A stretch of 35,133 bases of DNA from Candidatus Pacearchaeota archaeon (GCA_016866995.1 VGKQ01000009.1:1-35133); one strand, 5' to 3'. Counted from the first letter of the stretch, positions 24,501-32,155 are shown. Made by a program: numbers and translations. The notes: generated by a model not told the origin, from the letters alone.

Positions 24501-25028
24501 ATGAAAAAGGGGCAAATATGGATTGAAACTGTAATTTACACACTTATTGGACTGGCTTTAATCGGAATTGTCCTTGGATTTGTAAAGCCGGCAGTTGATG
24601 AGAAGAGAGATTCTGTTGCAGTAACTTCAAGCATTGAAATGCTCAATAATATAGACGGAAGCATAGAAGAAGTGAGGTATGTTGCAGGAAATTCAAGACC
24701 AGTAGAAATAAAAATGAGCAAGGGAAAAATGATTGTAGACAGCGAGAATGACAGCATAGTTATATTAATTGAAGACAGCGTATATGCATACGGGCAGCCC
24801 GGCTCTGAAATAAATGCATCTGGAAATGTGGTAGTATTGACAACACAAAAAGGAAACAAGTATACAATAAGGCTCTTCCTGAATTATAAAGACAAGCTTA
24901 ACATAAAATATAATGGAAAAGAATCAAGCTACACATTCCAGAAAGCCCAGACACCATACAAAATATCAATAACAAACACTGGAACAAAAAACGACTTGTC
25001 TCAGATAGATTTCTCAAGTCTAAGTTAA
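24501..25028 (+). CDS. Pilin-like protein 5 (class III signal peptide)
   Basis: A 175-residue protein: MKKG|QIWIETVIYTLIGLALIGIVLGF, with Glu at +5, the position that matters for pilin assembly. The pattern GQiwIETviyTLIGLaliG is shared by many archaeal pilus proteins. It then runs VKPAVDEKRDSVAVTSSIEMLNNIDGSI, a helix typical of TadE-like pseudopilins, followed by a beta domain. It lies 287 nt upstream of the ATPase gene and may be co-regulated with it. Confidence 0.87.
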   Translation: MKKGQIWIETVIYTLIGLALIGIVLGFVKPAVDEKRDSVAVTSSIEMLNNIDGSIEEVRYVAGNSRPVEIKMSKGKMIVDSENDSIVILIEDSVYAYGQPGSEINASGNVVVLTTQKGNKYTIRLFLNYKDKLNIKYNGKESSYTFQKAQTPYKISITNTGTKNDLSQIDFSSLS

Positions 25029-25315
25029 AACTCATATAAATTGAGGGAATTTGAATATTTTTTAATTAGTTGTTTAAATATGAAATCAATTAATAATAGC
25101 TCAAAAATAATAATTTATGATGATTATATTTAACAGCTTAATTTAAACAGAGCATATTAATAGCATACTTATTAAAATAGATTTGTTTAATTGTTTTTAA
25201 TAGCTTTATAACAAATTATCTGACATAAGTAAAAAATCTATTGATAAGGAAGATTTAAATAGATTTTTTACCACTAATTCTATATAAAAATTTAAGATAA
25301 AAAAAGAGGAAGAAT
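25029..25315 (+). other. 287-nt AT-rich intergenic region before the ATPase gene
   Basis: No gene seen. It contains two candidate TATA boxes for the ATPase gene: GATTTAAATAG near 25254-25264 (leader of about 34 nt carrying AGAGGAAG) and TATATAAAAA at 25281-25290 (near-leaderless). AGAGG lies 4 to 9 nt before the ATG and could act as a ribosome binding site. Confidence 0.5.
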
Positions 25316-28300
25316 ATGCCTGAAGAATTAACTGATGAATTGGAAATAAATCTTAATCCAGGAATTCCCGCTCTCCCGAGATTTGAGGACAAGACAAAAG
25401 TGGATGTAAGATATGCTTTGATTTCTCCGTATGCGTTTGCCCATATTTACTGGAACAAGGAAGCTTCTGAATTAATTTATGAATTAGAAGAGCCGCTCCT
25501 GACTGAAAATGAGAGGGAGATGCTTGAAGAAATTGAGAGAAGCATGAGAGAGATTATCAACATAAATGTTCTTGTGGAAAGAACACCCGAAGCAATGATA
25601 GCTTATGTGAGCAAGACAGCAAAACTTTTAATTTCAGAATTGAACTTAAAGGTGAACAAGGAAGAATATAAAAAAATTTCATACTACTTGTACAGGGATT
25701 TTATTGGATTAAATGAGATTGAAGCATTGTCAAAAGATTATTTTATTGAGGATATAGAGTGCAATGGAGTTAATACTCCCATTTATATTATCCACAGAAT
25801 TTACAGGAATTTGAAAACAAACATTATGTATAAAGATGTGGAATATCTCGCTTCATTTGTCGAAAAGCTTGCACAAAGAACAGGAAGATATATTTCGTAT
25901 GCTTCTCCTCTTCTTGACGGCACCTTGCCAGATGGAAGCAGAGTAAATGCAACATATACAGCAGATGTTACAAGCAAAGGGCCTACTTTCTGCTTTAAAA
26001 ATGGGTATATTCAGATGAGCGACGGGAGAATCAGGGATATAAAAGAGCTTTTTGAAGAATGCAAAAAAAATTTTGGGTTCAAAATTGAGGGCGGAAATGA
26101 AGTTATTGAGGTTTCAAATTTTGCATGCCAGGGAGTTGATGAGGAAACACTTGAACAGACAATCTGCAGGATTAAGTCAATCATAAAGCTGAAAGCTCCT
26201 GATAAAATTGTAAGATTAAAGCTTGAAGACGGCGGAGAGATAGAAGTAACTCAAAATCACATATTTCATGTTGCAGATGACTCTTTAAAAATGGTTGAAG
26301 CAAAAAACCTGAAGAAAGGAATGATTCTGCCTATGCCCAAGGAAATAGGCATAAATGGTTACAGGCAGAAAATAGATGTTTACACATTAATCAAAGATTT
26401 TTCCTATTTAAAAAAAGTATGCATAATAAGCACAGAGGCTGTGAAAAATATTGTGAAGGAAATAAACCTGGGCAGGCAGGCTCTGTCCCAAAAATATGGT
26501 GTGGGAGAATCATATTTTTATGAAGTAATAAGCAGGGGAAATTCAATATCTTTCAATGTGCTTGACAAGATATGCAGTGAAAGAAACATAAATTTTTCAG
26601 AACTTGGAGAAATTTCGCTGAATGTTTATGGCGGAGGAACAAGGGAAAAAACAAAGTCAATCAAGATACCAAAAGAAATTGATGAGGATTTGGCTTATCT
26701 TGCAGGGGCGCTGATAAGTGACGGGTATTTGTCAAAAGAGTTTATTGACTTTTCATGCTATGAAGAAGGTTTTAAGAATTCAATAAAGGACAGGCTGTTA
26801 AAAAAATTTGGAAGATTTGATTCTTATTATAATGACAACAGGATTTATTTATGCAACCTTTTTGCGCCGTATTTTTTCAACAGGGTGTTTGGAATTCCAA
26901 TAGGGAAAAAATCAAGAATAGTTGAAATTCCAGAGGCAATATTCAAGTCTGACAATAATGTTATTGCCTCATTTATTAAAGGATTGTTTGACGGGGACGG
27001 AACATGCAAGTCAGGGTTAAGCTACAAGACATTTTCAAAAAAACTCGCAGAAGGGCTGGCATATCTTCTCGGAAGAATTGGAATTTATTCTTATTTAAGG
27101 CAGGACAAAGAAGGATACAGAGTCAGCATACCTTCTCCCTATTATTTGAAATTCAAAGAAGTTGTGGGGTTTGGCAATATTTACAAAAAAAGCTGCCTGA
27201 ATATTCTGACTGAAAAACAAACAGAGCATAAAACATTTATCAGGCATAGCAGAATTCCTGGAGCTCCGATTTTAGAAATAATAAGGAAACTGAAGCTGAA
27301 TAAAAGCAAATTGACAAATAATTGCGGTTTCAGCCTAAATCGGTTTTATTACAGCTCATTTTCAAGATATTTTGCAGAAAGATTATGCGAAGAAATAAAA
27401 AAGGAAAAAAATTCAGGGATTGTGAAAAAAGAGCTGGAATATATAGGCTGGCTTTTAAATTCAGGGCAGGAATTTGTGAGAATTGAAGATGTTGAAATTC
27501 TTGATAATAAAGATGAAGTTTATGATATTGAAATAGAGCCTTGTAAATTTTTTATAGCAGGAAACAAGCCAATGAATATTTTTGACACAATCAGAAAGTT
27601 CACAAAAGTTCCGTGGACGCCTCCGCAGCTTGTTTCTTTGAATACGCTTTCTCCTGAAATGCTTGCTTACTTCTGGATACTTGTGCAGTATAAGTGCAAT
27701 ATTCTGATTACAGGCGGGACAGCTTCTGGAAAAACAACATTACTGAATGCAATATCTTTTTTTATCCCCCCAGAAGCAAGAGTTGTTTCTATTGAAGATA
27801 CACGAGAGATTAATCTGTCAAGAGAAAACTGGCTTCCAAGTGTTGCAAGAACAGCAATCGGGACAGGGCAGACAGGAGAGGTTGATTTATTCAGCTTGTT
27901 GAAAAACTCGTTCAGGCAGAACCCGGAATATGTGATAGTTGGAGAGGTGAGAGGCAAGGAAGCTTTTGTCTTATTTCAAGGAATGGCTTCAGGACACTCT
28001 TCAATATCAACAATGCACGCTGATTCTGTTGACACTGTCATAAAAAGACTTGAAACTCCTCCAATCGAGCTTTCTCCTACTTTAGTAAATACTCTTGATG
28101 CTGTTGCAATAATGACTCATGCTATTGTGAAAAAGCAGCAGACAAGAAGATTAAGAGAAATAGTTGAAATTGTCAAGGTAGACCCTGAAGGAGTTGCACT
28201 GACAAATACTCCATTTATGTGGAACCCTTCAGAGGACAGATTTTATTTTAAAAAAGACTCAAGAGTTCTTGACAAGATTACATTAAGATATGGATTATCA

Positions 28301-28453
28301 AGAGAGGAGATACAGAAAGATTTTGAAAACCGCGCCAAGTTAATATTTGAACTGTTCAAGAGAAAAGTATTTAATTTTGAGGAAGTCCAGAACATAATTA
28401 ATGAATATTACAAGAACCCCGAGAGTGTTCTCGCTAAATATGATATCAAATAA
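25316..28453 (+). CDS. Type IV pilus/archaellum secretion ATPase (ArlI/TadA-like) interrupted by an intein
   Basis: A 1045-residue precursor. Removing residues 226-757 leaves a 513-residue hexameric ATPase that drives filament assembly at the inner face of the membrane. N-domain: VDVRYALISPYAFAHIYW and YELEEPLLTENE, standard for archaeal ArlI/TadA ATPases, then SPLLDGTLPDGSRVNATY. After the intein: TIRKFTKVPWTPPQLV, Walker A GGTASGKTT (residues ~800-808), Asp box VVSIEDTREINL, Walker B-type EYVIVGEVRGKEA, and His box ASGHSSISTMHADS. All catalytic elements are intact once spliced. Two TadC/ArlJ-like genes follow, with two tiny genes between. The intein splits the enzyme before Walker A, so activity should depend on splicing. 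Confidence 0.95.
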   Translation: MPEELTDELEINLNPGIPALPRFEDKTKVDVRYALISPYAFAHIYWNKEASELIYELEEPLLTENEREMLEEIERSMREIININVLVERTPEAMIAYVSKTAKLLISELNLKVNKEEYKKISYYLYRDFIGLNEIEALSKDYFIEDIECNGVNTPIYIIHRIYRNLKTNIMYKDVEYLASFVEKLAQRTGRYISYASPLLDGTLPDGSRVNATYTADVTSKGPTFCFKNGYIQMSDGRIRDIKELFEECKKNFGFKIEGGNEVIEVSNFACQGVDEETLEQTICRIKSIIKLKAPDKIVRLKLEDGGEIEVTQNHIFHVADDSLKMVEAKNLKKGMILPMPKEIGINGYRQKIDVYTLIKDFSYLKKVCIISTEAVKNIVKEINLGRQALSQKYGVGESYFYEVISRGNSISFNVLDKICSERNINFSELGEISLNVYGGGTREKTKSIKIPKEIDEDLAYLAGALISDGYLSKEFIDFSCYEEGFKNSIKDRLLKKFGRFDSYYNDNRIYLCNLFAPYFFNRVFGIPIGKKSRIVEIPEAIFKSDNNVIASFIKGLFDGDGTCKSGLSYKTFSKKLAEGLAYLLGRIGIYSYLRQDKEGYRVSIPSPYYLKFKEVVGFGNIYKKSCLNILTEKQTEHKTFIRHSRIPGAPILEIIRKLKLNKSKLTNNCGFSLNRFYYSSFSRYFAERLCEEIKKEKNSGIVKKELEYIGWLLNSGQEFVRIEDVEILDNKDEVYDIEIEPCKFFIAGNKPMNIFDTIRKFTKVPWTPPQLVSLNTLSPEMLAYFWILVQYKCNILITGGTASGKTTLLNAISFFIPPEARVVSIEDTREINLSRENWLPSVARTAIGTGQTGEVDLFSLLKNSFRQNPEYVIVGEVRGKEAFVLFQGMASGHSSISTMHADSVDTVIKRLETPPIELSPTLVNTLDAVAIMTHAIVKKQQTRRLREIVEIVKVDPEGVALTNTPFMWNPSEDRFYFKKDSRVLDKITLRYGLSREEIQKDFENRAKLIFELFKRKVFNFEEVQNIINEYYKNPESVLAKYDIK
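25991..27586 (+). other. Intein with LAGLIDADG endonuclease and HTH insert (532 residues)
   Basis: In-frame insertion between host Phe225 and Thr758, at the conserved GPTF/TIRKF junction. Block A begins at Cys226 (CFKNGYIQMSDGRIRDIKEL). Block B has EVTQNHIFHV with Thr312 and His315. The endonuclease domain has both motifs, LAYLAGALISDGY (Asp469) and FIKGLFDGDGT (Asp559/Asp561), so it looks active. An HTH-like stretch lies at ~385-430 (RQALSQKYGVGESYFYEVIS). The C-terminus is unusual: block F reads VYDIEIEPCKFFIAGN without the usual His, and block G reads PMNIFD|T, with Phe for the penultimate His and Asp for the terminal Asn. The +1 residue is Thr. Confidence 0.92.
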
Positions 28454-28507
28454 AATTTTATTAATACTATAATATTATAAGTATATTATTAATAGTAATA
28501 TAGTAAA

Positions 28508-28517
28508 GTTTATATAC
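28508..28517 (+). promoter_or_regulatory. TATA box of the small-gene/TadC operon
   Basis: GTTTATATAC (about 28507-28517) lies roughly 33 nt before the ATG at 28545; a second candidate, TTTTATAAAC (28525-28534), is closer. This suggests the TadC operon can be transcribed apart from the ATPase gene. Confidence 0.45.
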
Positions 28518-28544
28518 TATCTTCTTTTATAAACAGAATAAAAG

Positions 28545-28679
28545 ATGGGAAAAATAAAGATTGAGGGGTATTTTTGCGAGAGATGCTCTCATAAATGGGT
28601 TTCTAGAAACAAAAACATGCCAATTGTATGCCCAAGATGCAAATCTCCATACTGGAATAAAAAAAGGAGGAAAAAATGA
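28545..28679 (+). CDS. Tiny zinc-ribbon protein
   Basis: Forty-four residues, with two CxxC knuckles: YFCERCSHKW and IVCPRCKSPYW. This is a rubredoxin-like zinc ribbon of the kind found in many tiny archaeal proteins, followed by a basic tail (NKKRRKK). It lies 91 nt after the ATPase gene. Its TGA overlaps the ATG of the next small gene (ATGA). Position in the pilus operon suggests an assembly or regulatory role, perhaps nucleic-acid binding through the basic tail. Short, but the paired knuckles and the tight coupling support it. Confidence 0.82.
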   Translation: MGKIKIEGYFCERCSHKWVSRNKNMPIVCPRCKSPYWNKKRRKK

Positions 28680-28843
28680 TAAGCAGGGAGGAAATCCAGA
28701 TTATTGCACAGCTTCTTGAAGCATTGAAAGAAGCTGTCAATCAGCTTGAATATTATTATATGAAGAGGGATATTGAAAATTTTAAAAAAAGCCAGCAGGC
28801 TGTGCTTGATTTTCAGAAAAAAATTTCAGAAATTCTAAAATGA
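28676..28843 (+). CDS. Tiny helical protein in the pilus operon
   Basis: Fifty-five residues (MISREEIQIIAQLLEALKEAV... to KKISEILK), predicted all-helical with a heptad-like pattern and no membrane span. It overlaps the zinc-ribbon gene and the TadC-like gene by 4 nt each, which strongly supports translation. A coiled-coil adaptor for the membrane complex is a reasonable guess. No family recognised. Confidence 0.78.
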   Translation: MISREEIQIIAQLLEALKEAVNQLEYYYMKRDIENFKKSQQAVLDFQKKISEILK

Positions 28844-30123
28844 CGCTGGAAAACTTGAAGCAGAATCTTGAAAGAGAAAAAGAAATCATAAAAGAGATAA
28901 TAGTCTTGCATAATCAGATTAATAATGTGCAGGAGAAGGAAAAGACAGTCATAATAAAAACTCTTGATTCGCTTGAAAACATGATGAGAATACTTAATAA
29001 TTCTGTGCCCGCGCTTGCTGAAAATATCTCTCCTGTGAAAAAGCTAGGAGAAGAAAGCAGCGTGAAGGGACTTGTGAAAATGAAATATGAAGACAAGTAT
29101 GTCACAGTAAATGAAAAAGACAGAAAAAAATTTATTGATGAATTAAGCCTGACAAGCTTTGCAATAAAAAAAATAAAAAAAGACTTGGGAAAAGAAGTTG
29201 TTTTTTCTGACTTCAAAAAGCCAAGCATGTATGCAAAGATTTCGAATAAGTTTTTTTCAAGAATTTCAAACAAGCTCATTTCACAGGGAAACTTCAAGGA
29301 GCTGAATACAAGCTTGAGAAAAGCAAACCTGCCCTTCCTGCTTAATACTTATGTTTCAATGATTTTTTTTACAACATTGCTGGCTGCTGTTTTCTCTGTG
29401 ATATTGTTCATTGTGCTTTTATTTTACAGAATTGAGATAAATTTCCCGTTTTTCTTTGCAGAAGAGCTTACATTAAGCAGGCTGGCTACAAATGTTGTTA
29501 TATGCCTTGTTATCCCTGCAGCAATGTTTCTTTTTGTGTATATTTATCCTATTCTTGAAAGGCAGGGGATAAATAAAAAAATAAACCGCGAACTGCCTTT
29601 TGCAGTAATACACATGGCAGCAATCGCAAGAAGCGGGATTGAGCCAAGCCAGATATTTAAGGTAATAGCATTAAGCAAGGAATATCCGTATACAAGGCAG
29701 GAAATCAAGAAAGTAATCAATCAAGTAAATATTTATGGATATGATCTTGTTAATTCTCTTAAAAATTCTGCGAAATCAAGCCCTAGCAATAATGTAGCTG
29801 AATTATTTAATGGGTTAGCAACAACAATATCAGAAGGCGGAAATCTGCCTGACTTTCTTGACAAAAGAGCTGAAACTCTCTTATTTGATTACAGGCTTGA
29901 AAGAGAGAAAGCAACAAAAATGGCTGAAACATTTATGGATTTGTATATAAGCATAGTCATAGCAGCACCAATGATATTAATGGTGTTATTAGTGGTAATG
30001 AGTGTGAGCAAAATCAGCATTGGCTTAACTCTTACAGGAATAACTATTATAATTGTCTCAATAGTTGCCCTGATTAATATTGTCTTTTTGGCATTTTTGC
30101 ACATCAAGCAGACAGGATACTAA
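28840..30123 (+). CDS. TadC/ArlJ-like pilus assembly membrane protein 1
   Basis: A 427-residue type II secretion F-domain protein. The N-terminal ~150 residues are cytoplasmic and Lys/Glu-rich. Membrane helices lie at about 165-190 and 205-235, then the F domain (RELPFAVIHMAAIARSGIEPSQIFKVIALS ... NNVAELFNGLATTISEGGNLPDFLDKRAE), then helices at ~365-390 and ~397-420. The platform protein works with the ATPase at 25316. It starts in ATGA overlap with the preceding tiny gene. Confidence 0.93.
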   Translation: MTLENLKQNLEREKEIIKEIIVLHNQINNVQEKEKTVIIKTLDSLENMMRILNNSVPALAENISPVKKLGEESSVKGLVKMKYEDKYVTVNEKDRKKFIDELSLTSFAIKKIKKDLGKEVVFSDFKKPSMYAKISNKFFSRISNKLISQGNFKELNTSLRKANLPFLLNTYVSMIFFTTLLAAVFSVILFIVLLFYRIEINFPFFFAEELTLSRLATNVVICLVIPAAMFLFVYIYPILERQGINKKINRELPFAVIHMAAIARSGIEPSQIFKVIALSKEYPYTRQEIKKVINQVNIYGYDLVNSLKNSAKSSPSNNVAELFNGLATTISEGGNLPDFLDKRAETLLFDYRLEREKATKMAETFMDLYISIVIAAPMILMVLLVVMSVSKISIGLTLTGITIIIVSIVALINIVFLAFLHIKQTGY

Positions 30124-30153
30124 AATAAATAAAAAAATATAAAATGCAAGCAA

Positions 30154-30194
30154 AATATAGGCAAGAAACTAAAATAAATTGTCTTGCGAAATAA
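30154..30194 (+). repeat. Hairpin repeat, copy 3 (41 nt)
   Basis: Same flanks as copies 1 and 2 (AATATAGGCAAGAAACTAAA ... GTCTTGCGAAATAA), but the loop is 2 nt shorter and differs in sequence, while the GCAAGA/TCTTGC stem is unchanged. A short frame from the ATG at 30144 reads MQAKYRQETKINCLAK and stops at the end of the repeat, overlapping the TTG start at 30184. Confidence 0.75.
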
Positions 30195-31047
30195 AATGCA
30201 GCTGGAAAAAAAGCACATTGTTGGAATTATAGCAGCATTAGTAATAATTGCAATAAGCCTGATATTTTTGAGAAAAGACAAGCTGTTTTATTTTTTTATA
30301 GGAATTGCTGTGATAAGCGGTGTTCTTCCTTTTATATTATCTATGATAACAGAATCCAAGGAAGAAAAAGAAAATAATGAGATGTTTCTTGAGTTTTCTA
30401 GAAATCTTGTTGAATCTGTCAAGGCAGGAACGCCGATAAGCAAGAGCATAATAAATATCAAGAATAAAAATTACGGAACTCTGACTCCGCATATTCACAA
30501 GCTTGCGAACCAGATTGCTCTTGGAATTCCTGTTAAAGAGGCATTGCAGAATTTTGCCAGTGATGTGAACAGCGGGACAGTTACAAGGGCTGTTATGCTT
30601 ATAAGCGAGGCTGAGAAAGCCGGCGGAGAAATAGAAAGCATTCTTGATTCTGTTGCAAAATCTGTTTCTGAAATTGAAAAGCTGAAAAAAGAAAGAAGAG
30701 CTGCAATTTACGCGCTTGTTGTTCAGGGATATATTATATTTATGATTTTTATAATAATAATGCTTGTTCTTGAGATTAAAGTATTGCCTATAGCAGGAGA
30801 GCTTGGAGGCGGGTTGGGAATGGGGGACTCAAGTTTTTTCGGAGGAGGTAGTGTTGCTGGCGAGAGCTTTGATATAAAAGAATTGTCAAAGCCTTTCCTT
30901 ATTTTAATTTTAACTCAGGGATTATTTTCAGGATTGATTATAGGAAAGCTTGCAGAAGGAAACATCAAGGCAGGAATAAAGCACTCTTTCATACTTATGG
31001 CGCTTGCATTCATGATAAATGAGGGAGTGAAGATATTTTTCACATGA
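30184..31047 (+). CDS. TadC/ArlJ-like pilus assembly membrane protein 2
   Basis: A 287-residue protein, second type II secretion F-domain protein. After two N-terminal helices (residues ~14-30, 37-58) comes the F domain: FSRNLVESVKAGTPISKSI, LANQIALGIPVKEALQNFA, RAVMLISEAEKAGGEIESILDSVAKSVSEIE. Helices follow at ~175-195, 235-255 and 263-285, with a Gly-rich loop (ELGGGLGMGDSSFFGGG). Either TTG at 30184 (MRNKMQLEKKHIVG) or ATG at 30196 may start it; the TTG lies in the hairpin repeat. Pairs with TadC-like protein 1, as in archaea with two ArlJ-type components. Confidence 0.92.
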   Translation: MRNKMQLEKKHIVGIIAALVIIAISLIFLRKDKLFYFFIGIAVISGVLPFILSMITESKEEKENNEMFLEFSRNLVESVKAGTPISKSIINIKNKNYGTLTPHIHKLANQIALGIPVKEALQNFASDVNSGTVTRAVMLISEAEKAGGEIESILDSVAKSVSEIEKLKKERRAAIYALVVQGYIIFMIFIIIMLVLEIKVLPIAGELGGGLGMGDSSFFGGGSVAGESFDIKELSKPFLILILTQGLFSGLIIGKLAEGNIKAGIKHSFILMALAFMINEGVKIFFT

Positions 31048-31204
31048 TAAAATATCAGATAATAAAGGTTGAAGATTAATTAATAACAACAAAAAGAGGT
31101 TAAATTGACTAAAAAATCAAAATTAATTGCCATAAAATCATAGTGTTGATTGTAAATAATAAAATAAATATAAAACAAAAAATTAAGCTAATAAAAGGGG
31201 GAAA

Positions 31205-31915
31205 ATGATGAATAAAAAAGGCGTGTCGCATCTTGAAATGATTATATCATTTATAATATTTTCAGGATTTGTTTTATTCCTGCTGATTTATTTTCCAATA
31301 ACAAATCCGGGAGGCAATAGTATGGCATTGGATTATGCGGAAAAAGGGGTTTTAGATTTTGTAAATATGAAGATGATTTATTATACAATTGCTTTAGATG
31401 ATAGTATAATTCCAAATCTTCCAAGTGAGGGCTGTTTTAATTTAAGCTCTGAATTAAGAAATATAAGCGTGAGGGATGAGACAGATAATATTATAGATGC
31501 TTATTCTGACAGCAAAAATAATTATATTCAGATTTCCGGCAAATTTTACACAATTTATTCTTCAAGCCTTTTTTATGAAAAAAATCCGGGAAATCTTGTT
31601 TCGTGCACTGTTTTGAAGGAAATTGAGCATTATTTAATTGGAACCACGAGAGTTTACAATATTGTTTCTTATGAAAAAATAAGCCAGCTAAGAAACAATT
31701 ACGAGCATGATTATTCAAGTTTGCATGACAGGCTTGGAATTCCTGTAAAAAATGATTTTGGATTTATATTGAGGGATACAGAAGGAAAAGAAATAATGAA
31801 AGCAGTAAAGCAAAAACCGAACAGGGCTGAGGTTTTTGCAAGAGATATTCCTGTTCAGGTGGCTTATAATAATGGCACATTTAATTATTTTATATTAAAT
31901 GTTCAGGCATGGTAA
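31205..31915 (+). CDS. Pilin-like protein 6 (class III signal peptide)
   Basis: A 236-residue protein: MMNKKG|VSHLEMIISFIIFSGFVLFLLIYF, with Glu at +5, a clear prepilin leader and N-helix. The mature part is ~200 residues, beta-rich, two cysteines (GCFNL, LVSCTVL), ending in NGTFNYFILNVQAW. It probably forms a filament subunit or the tip complex. It is preceded by 157 nt of AT-rich DNA without a gene. The next frame starts 1 nt after its stop codon. Confidence 0.85.
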   Translation: MMNKKGVSHLEMIISFIIFSGFVLFLLIYFPITNPGGNSMALDYAEKGVLDFVNMKMIYYTIALDDSIIPNLPSEGCFNLSSELRNISVRDETDNIIDAYSDSKNNYIQISGKFYTIYSSSLFYEKNPGNLVSCTVLKEIEHYLIGTTRVYNIVSYEKISQLRNNYEHDYSSLHDRLGIPVKNDFGFILRDTEGKEIMKAVKQKPNRAEVFARDIPVQVAYNNGTFNYFILNVQAW

Positions 31916-31916
31916 A

Positions 31917-32057
31917 ATGAAAAGAAATAAAGAAAAAACCGCAGTGATAAGTTGCGGGTTCGATGAAATGACAAACCACCTTACCAAAGTCAATTATTAT
32001 AATTATAAGAAGATTATAAATCTTTCGGTGTGCAAAGCCGGGTTGGTGAAATGGTAG
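31917..32057 (+). CDS. Small reading frame that runs into the tRNA gene
   Basis: Forty-six residues (MKRNKEKTAVISCGFDEMTNHL...), starting 1 nt after the pilin-like gene's stop and ending at a TAG inside the tRNA D-loop. Past this single TAG the frame is open to a TGA at 32157-32159 that overlaps the ATG at 32156. If 32036-32140 were excised (105 nt, in frame) the frame would read through to a 45-residue product ending NPKLKK. Alternatively it is an untranslated remnant. Weakly supported as a gene; recorded because of its geometry. Confidence 0.3.
   Translation: MKRNKEKTAVISCGFDEMTNHLTKVNYYNYKKIINLSVCKAGLVKW
32001..32009 (+). promoter_or_regulatory. Possible tRNA promoter (TATA)
   Basis: AATTATAAG, centred about 25 nt before 32030 and 32 nt before the first tRNA base. 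A second candidate, TTATAAAT (32015-32022), is too close. So the tRNA could have its own promoter inside the operon. Confidence 0.45.
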
Positions 32058-32135
32058 CCACGCTGGCCTGATAAGCCAGAGACTTACCAAAGTCATGTGG
32101 GTTCGAAATCTCTGACGAGAATCCCACACCCAGCG
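32037..32135 (+). tRNA. Class II tRNA with GAU anticodon and a T-loop intron
   Basis: After removing a 14-nt intron (32108-32121) a full tRNA folds. Acceptor GCCGGGT/ACCCAGC, six of seven pairs with a C-A mismatch at 3-70. D-arm GTG/CAC with TGG in the loop. Anticodon arm CTGGC-CTGATAA-GCCAG, five pairs, anticodon GAT (GAU) at 32070-32072. Long variable arm GACTT-ACCA-AAGTC. T-arm GTGGG-TTCGAAT-CCCAC. Discriminator G73 at 32135, no encoded CCA. The anticodon loop is the standard archaeal tRNA-Ile one, but a long variable arm and G73 are serine-type (the D-arm looks leucine-like). The amino acid it carries is therefore uncertain. Confidence 0.85.
32108..32121 (+). other. 14-nt tRNA intron in a canonical BHB, position 59/60
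   Basis: The T-stem GTGGG/CCCAC is the outer helix. TTCG (32102-32105) pairs with CGAG (32116-32119), one G-U, as the 4-bp central helix. Three-nt bulges AAA (32106-32108) and AAT (32120-32122) lie on opposite strands. TC/GA closes a 3-nt loop in the intron. Cutting after the second base of each bulge and joining gives the normal 7-nt T-loop TTCGAAT. Confidence 0.85.
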
Positions 32136-32155
32136 CACTTTCCGAAACTAAAAAA

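Larger units (their letters stand above)
32023..32147 (+). other. Outer BHB-like helix enclosing the tRNA
   Basis: TTTCGG (32023-32028) pairs with CCGAAA (32142-32147). GTGC (32030-32033) pairs with GCAC (32135-32138). AAA (32034-32036) bulges on the 5' strand and TTT (32139-32141) on the 3' strand, facing a single T (32029). The acceptor stem stacks inside. This is the topology of a splicing-endonuclease substrate, slightly relaxed, with the tRNA in the place of an intron. Confidence 0.5.

Noticed and set aside
32068-32096. Second intron in the tRNA variable region that would make it an ordinary class I tRNA-Ile
   Set aside because: GACTT/AAGTC forms a simple hairpin with a 4-nt loop; no opposed 3-nt bulges or central 4-bp helix can be drawn.
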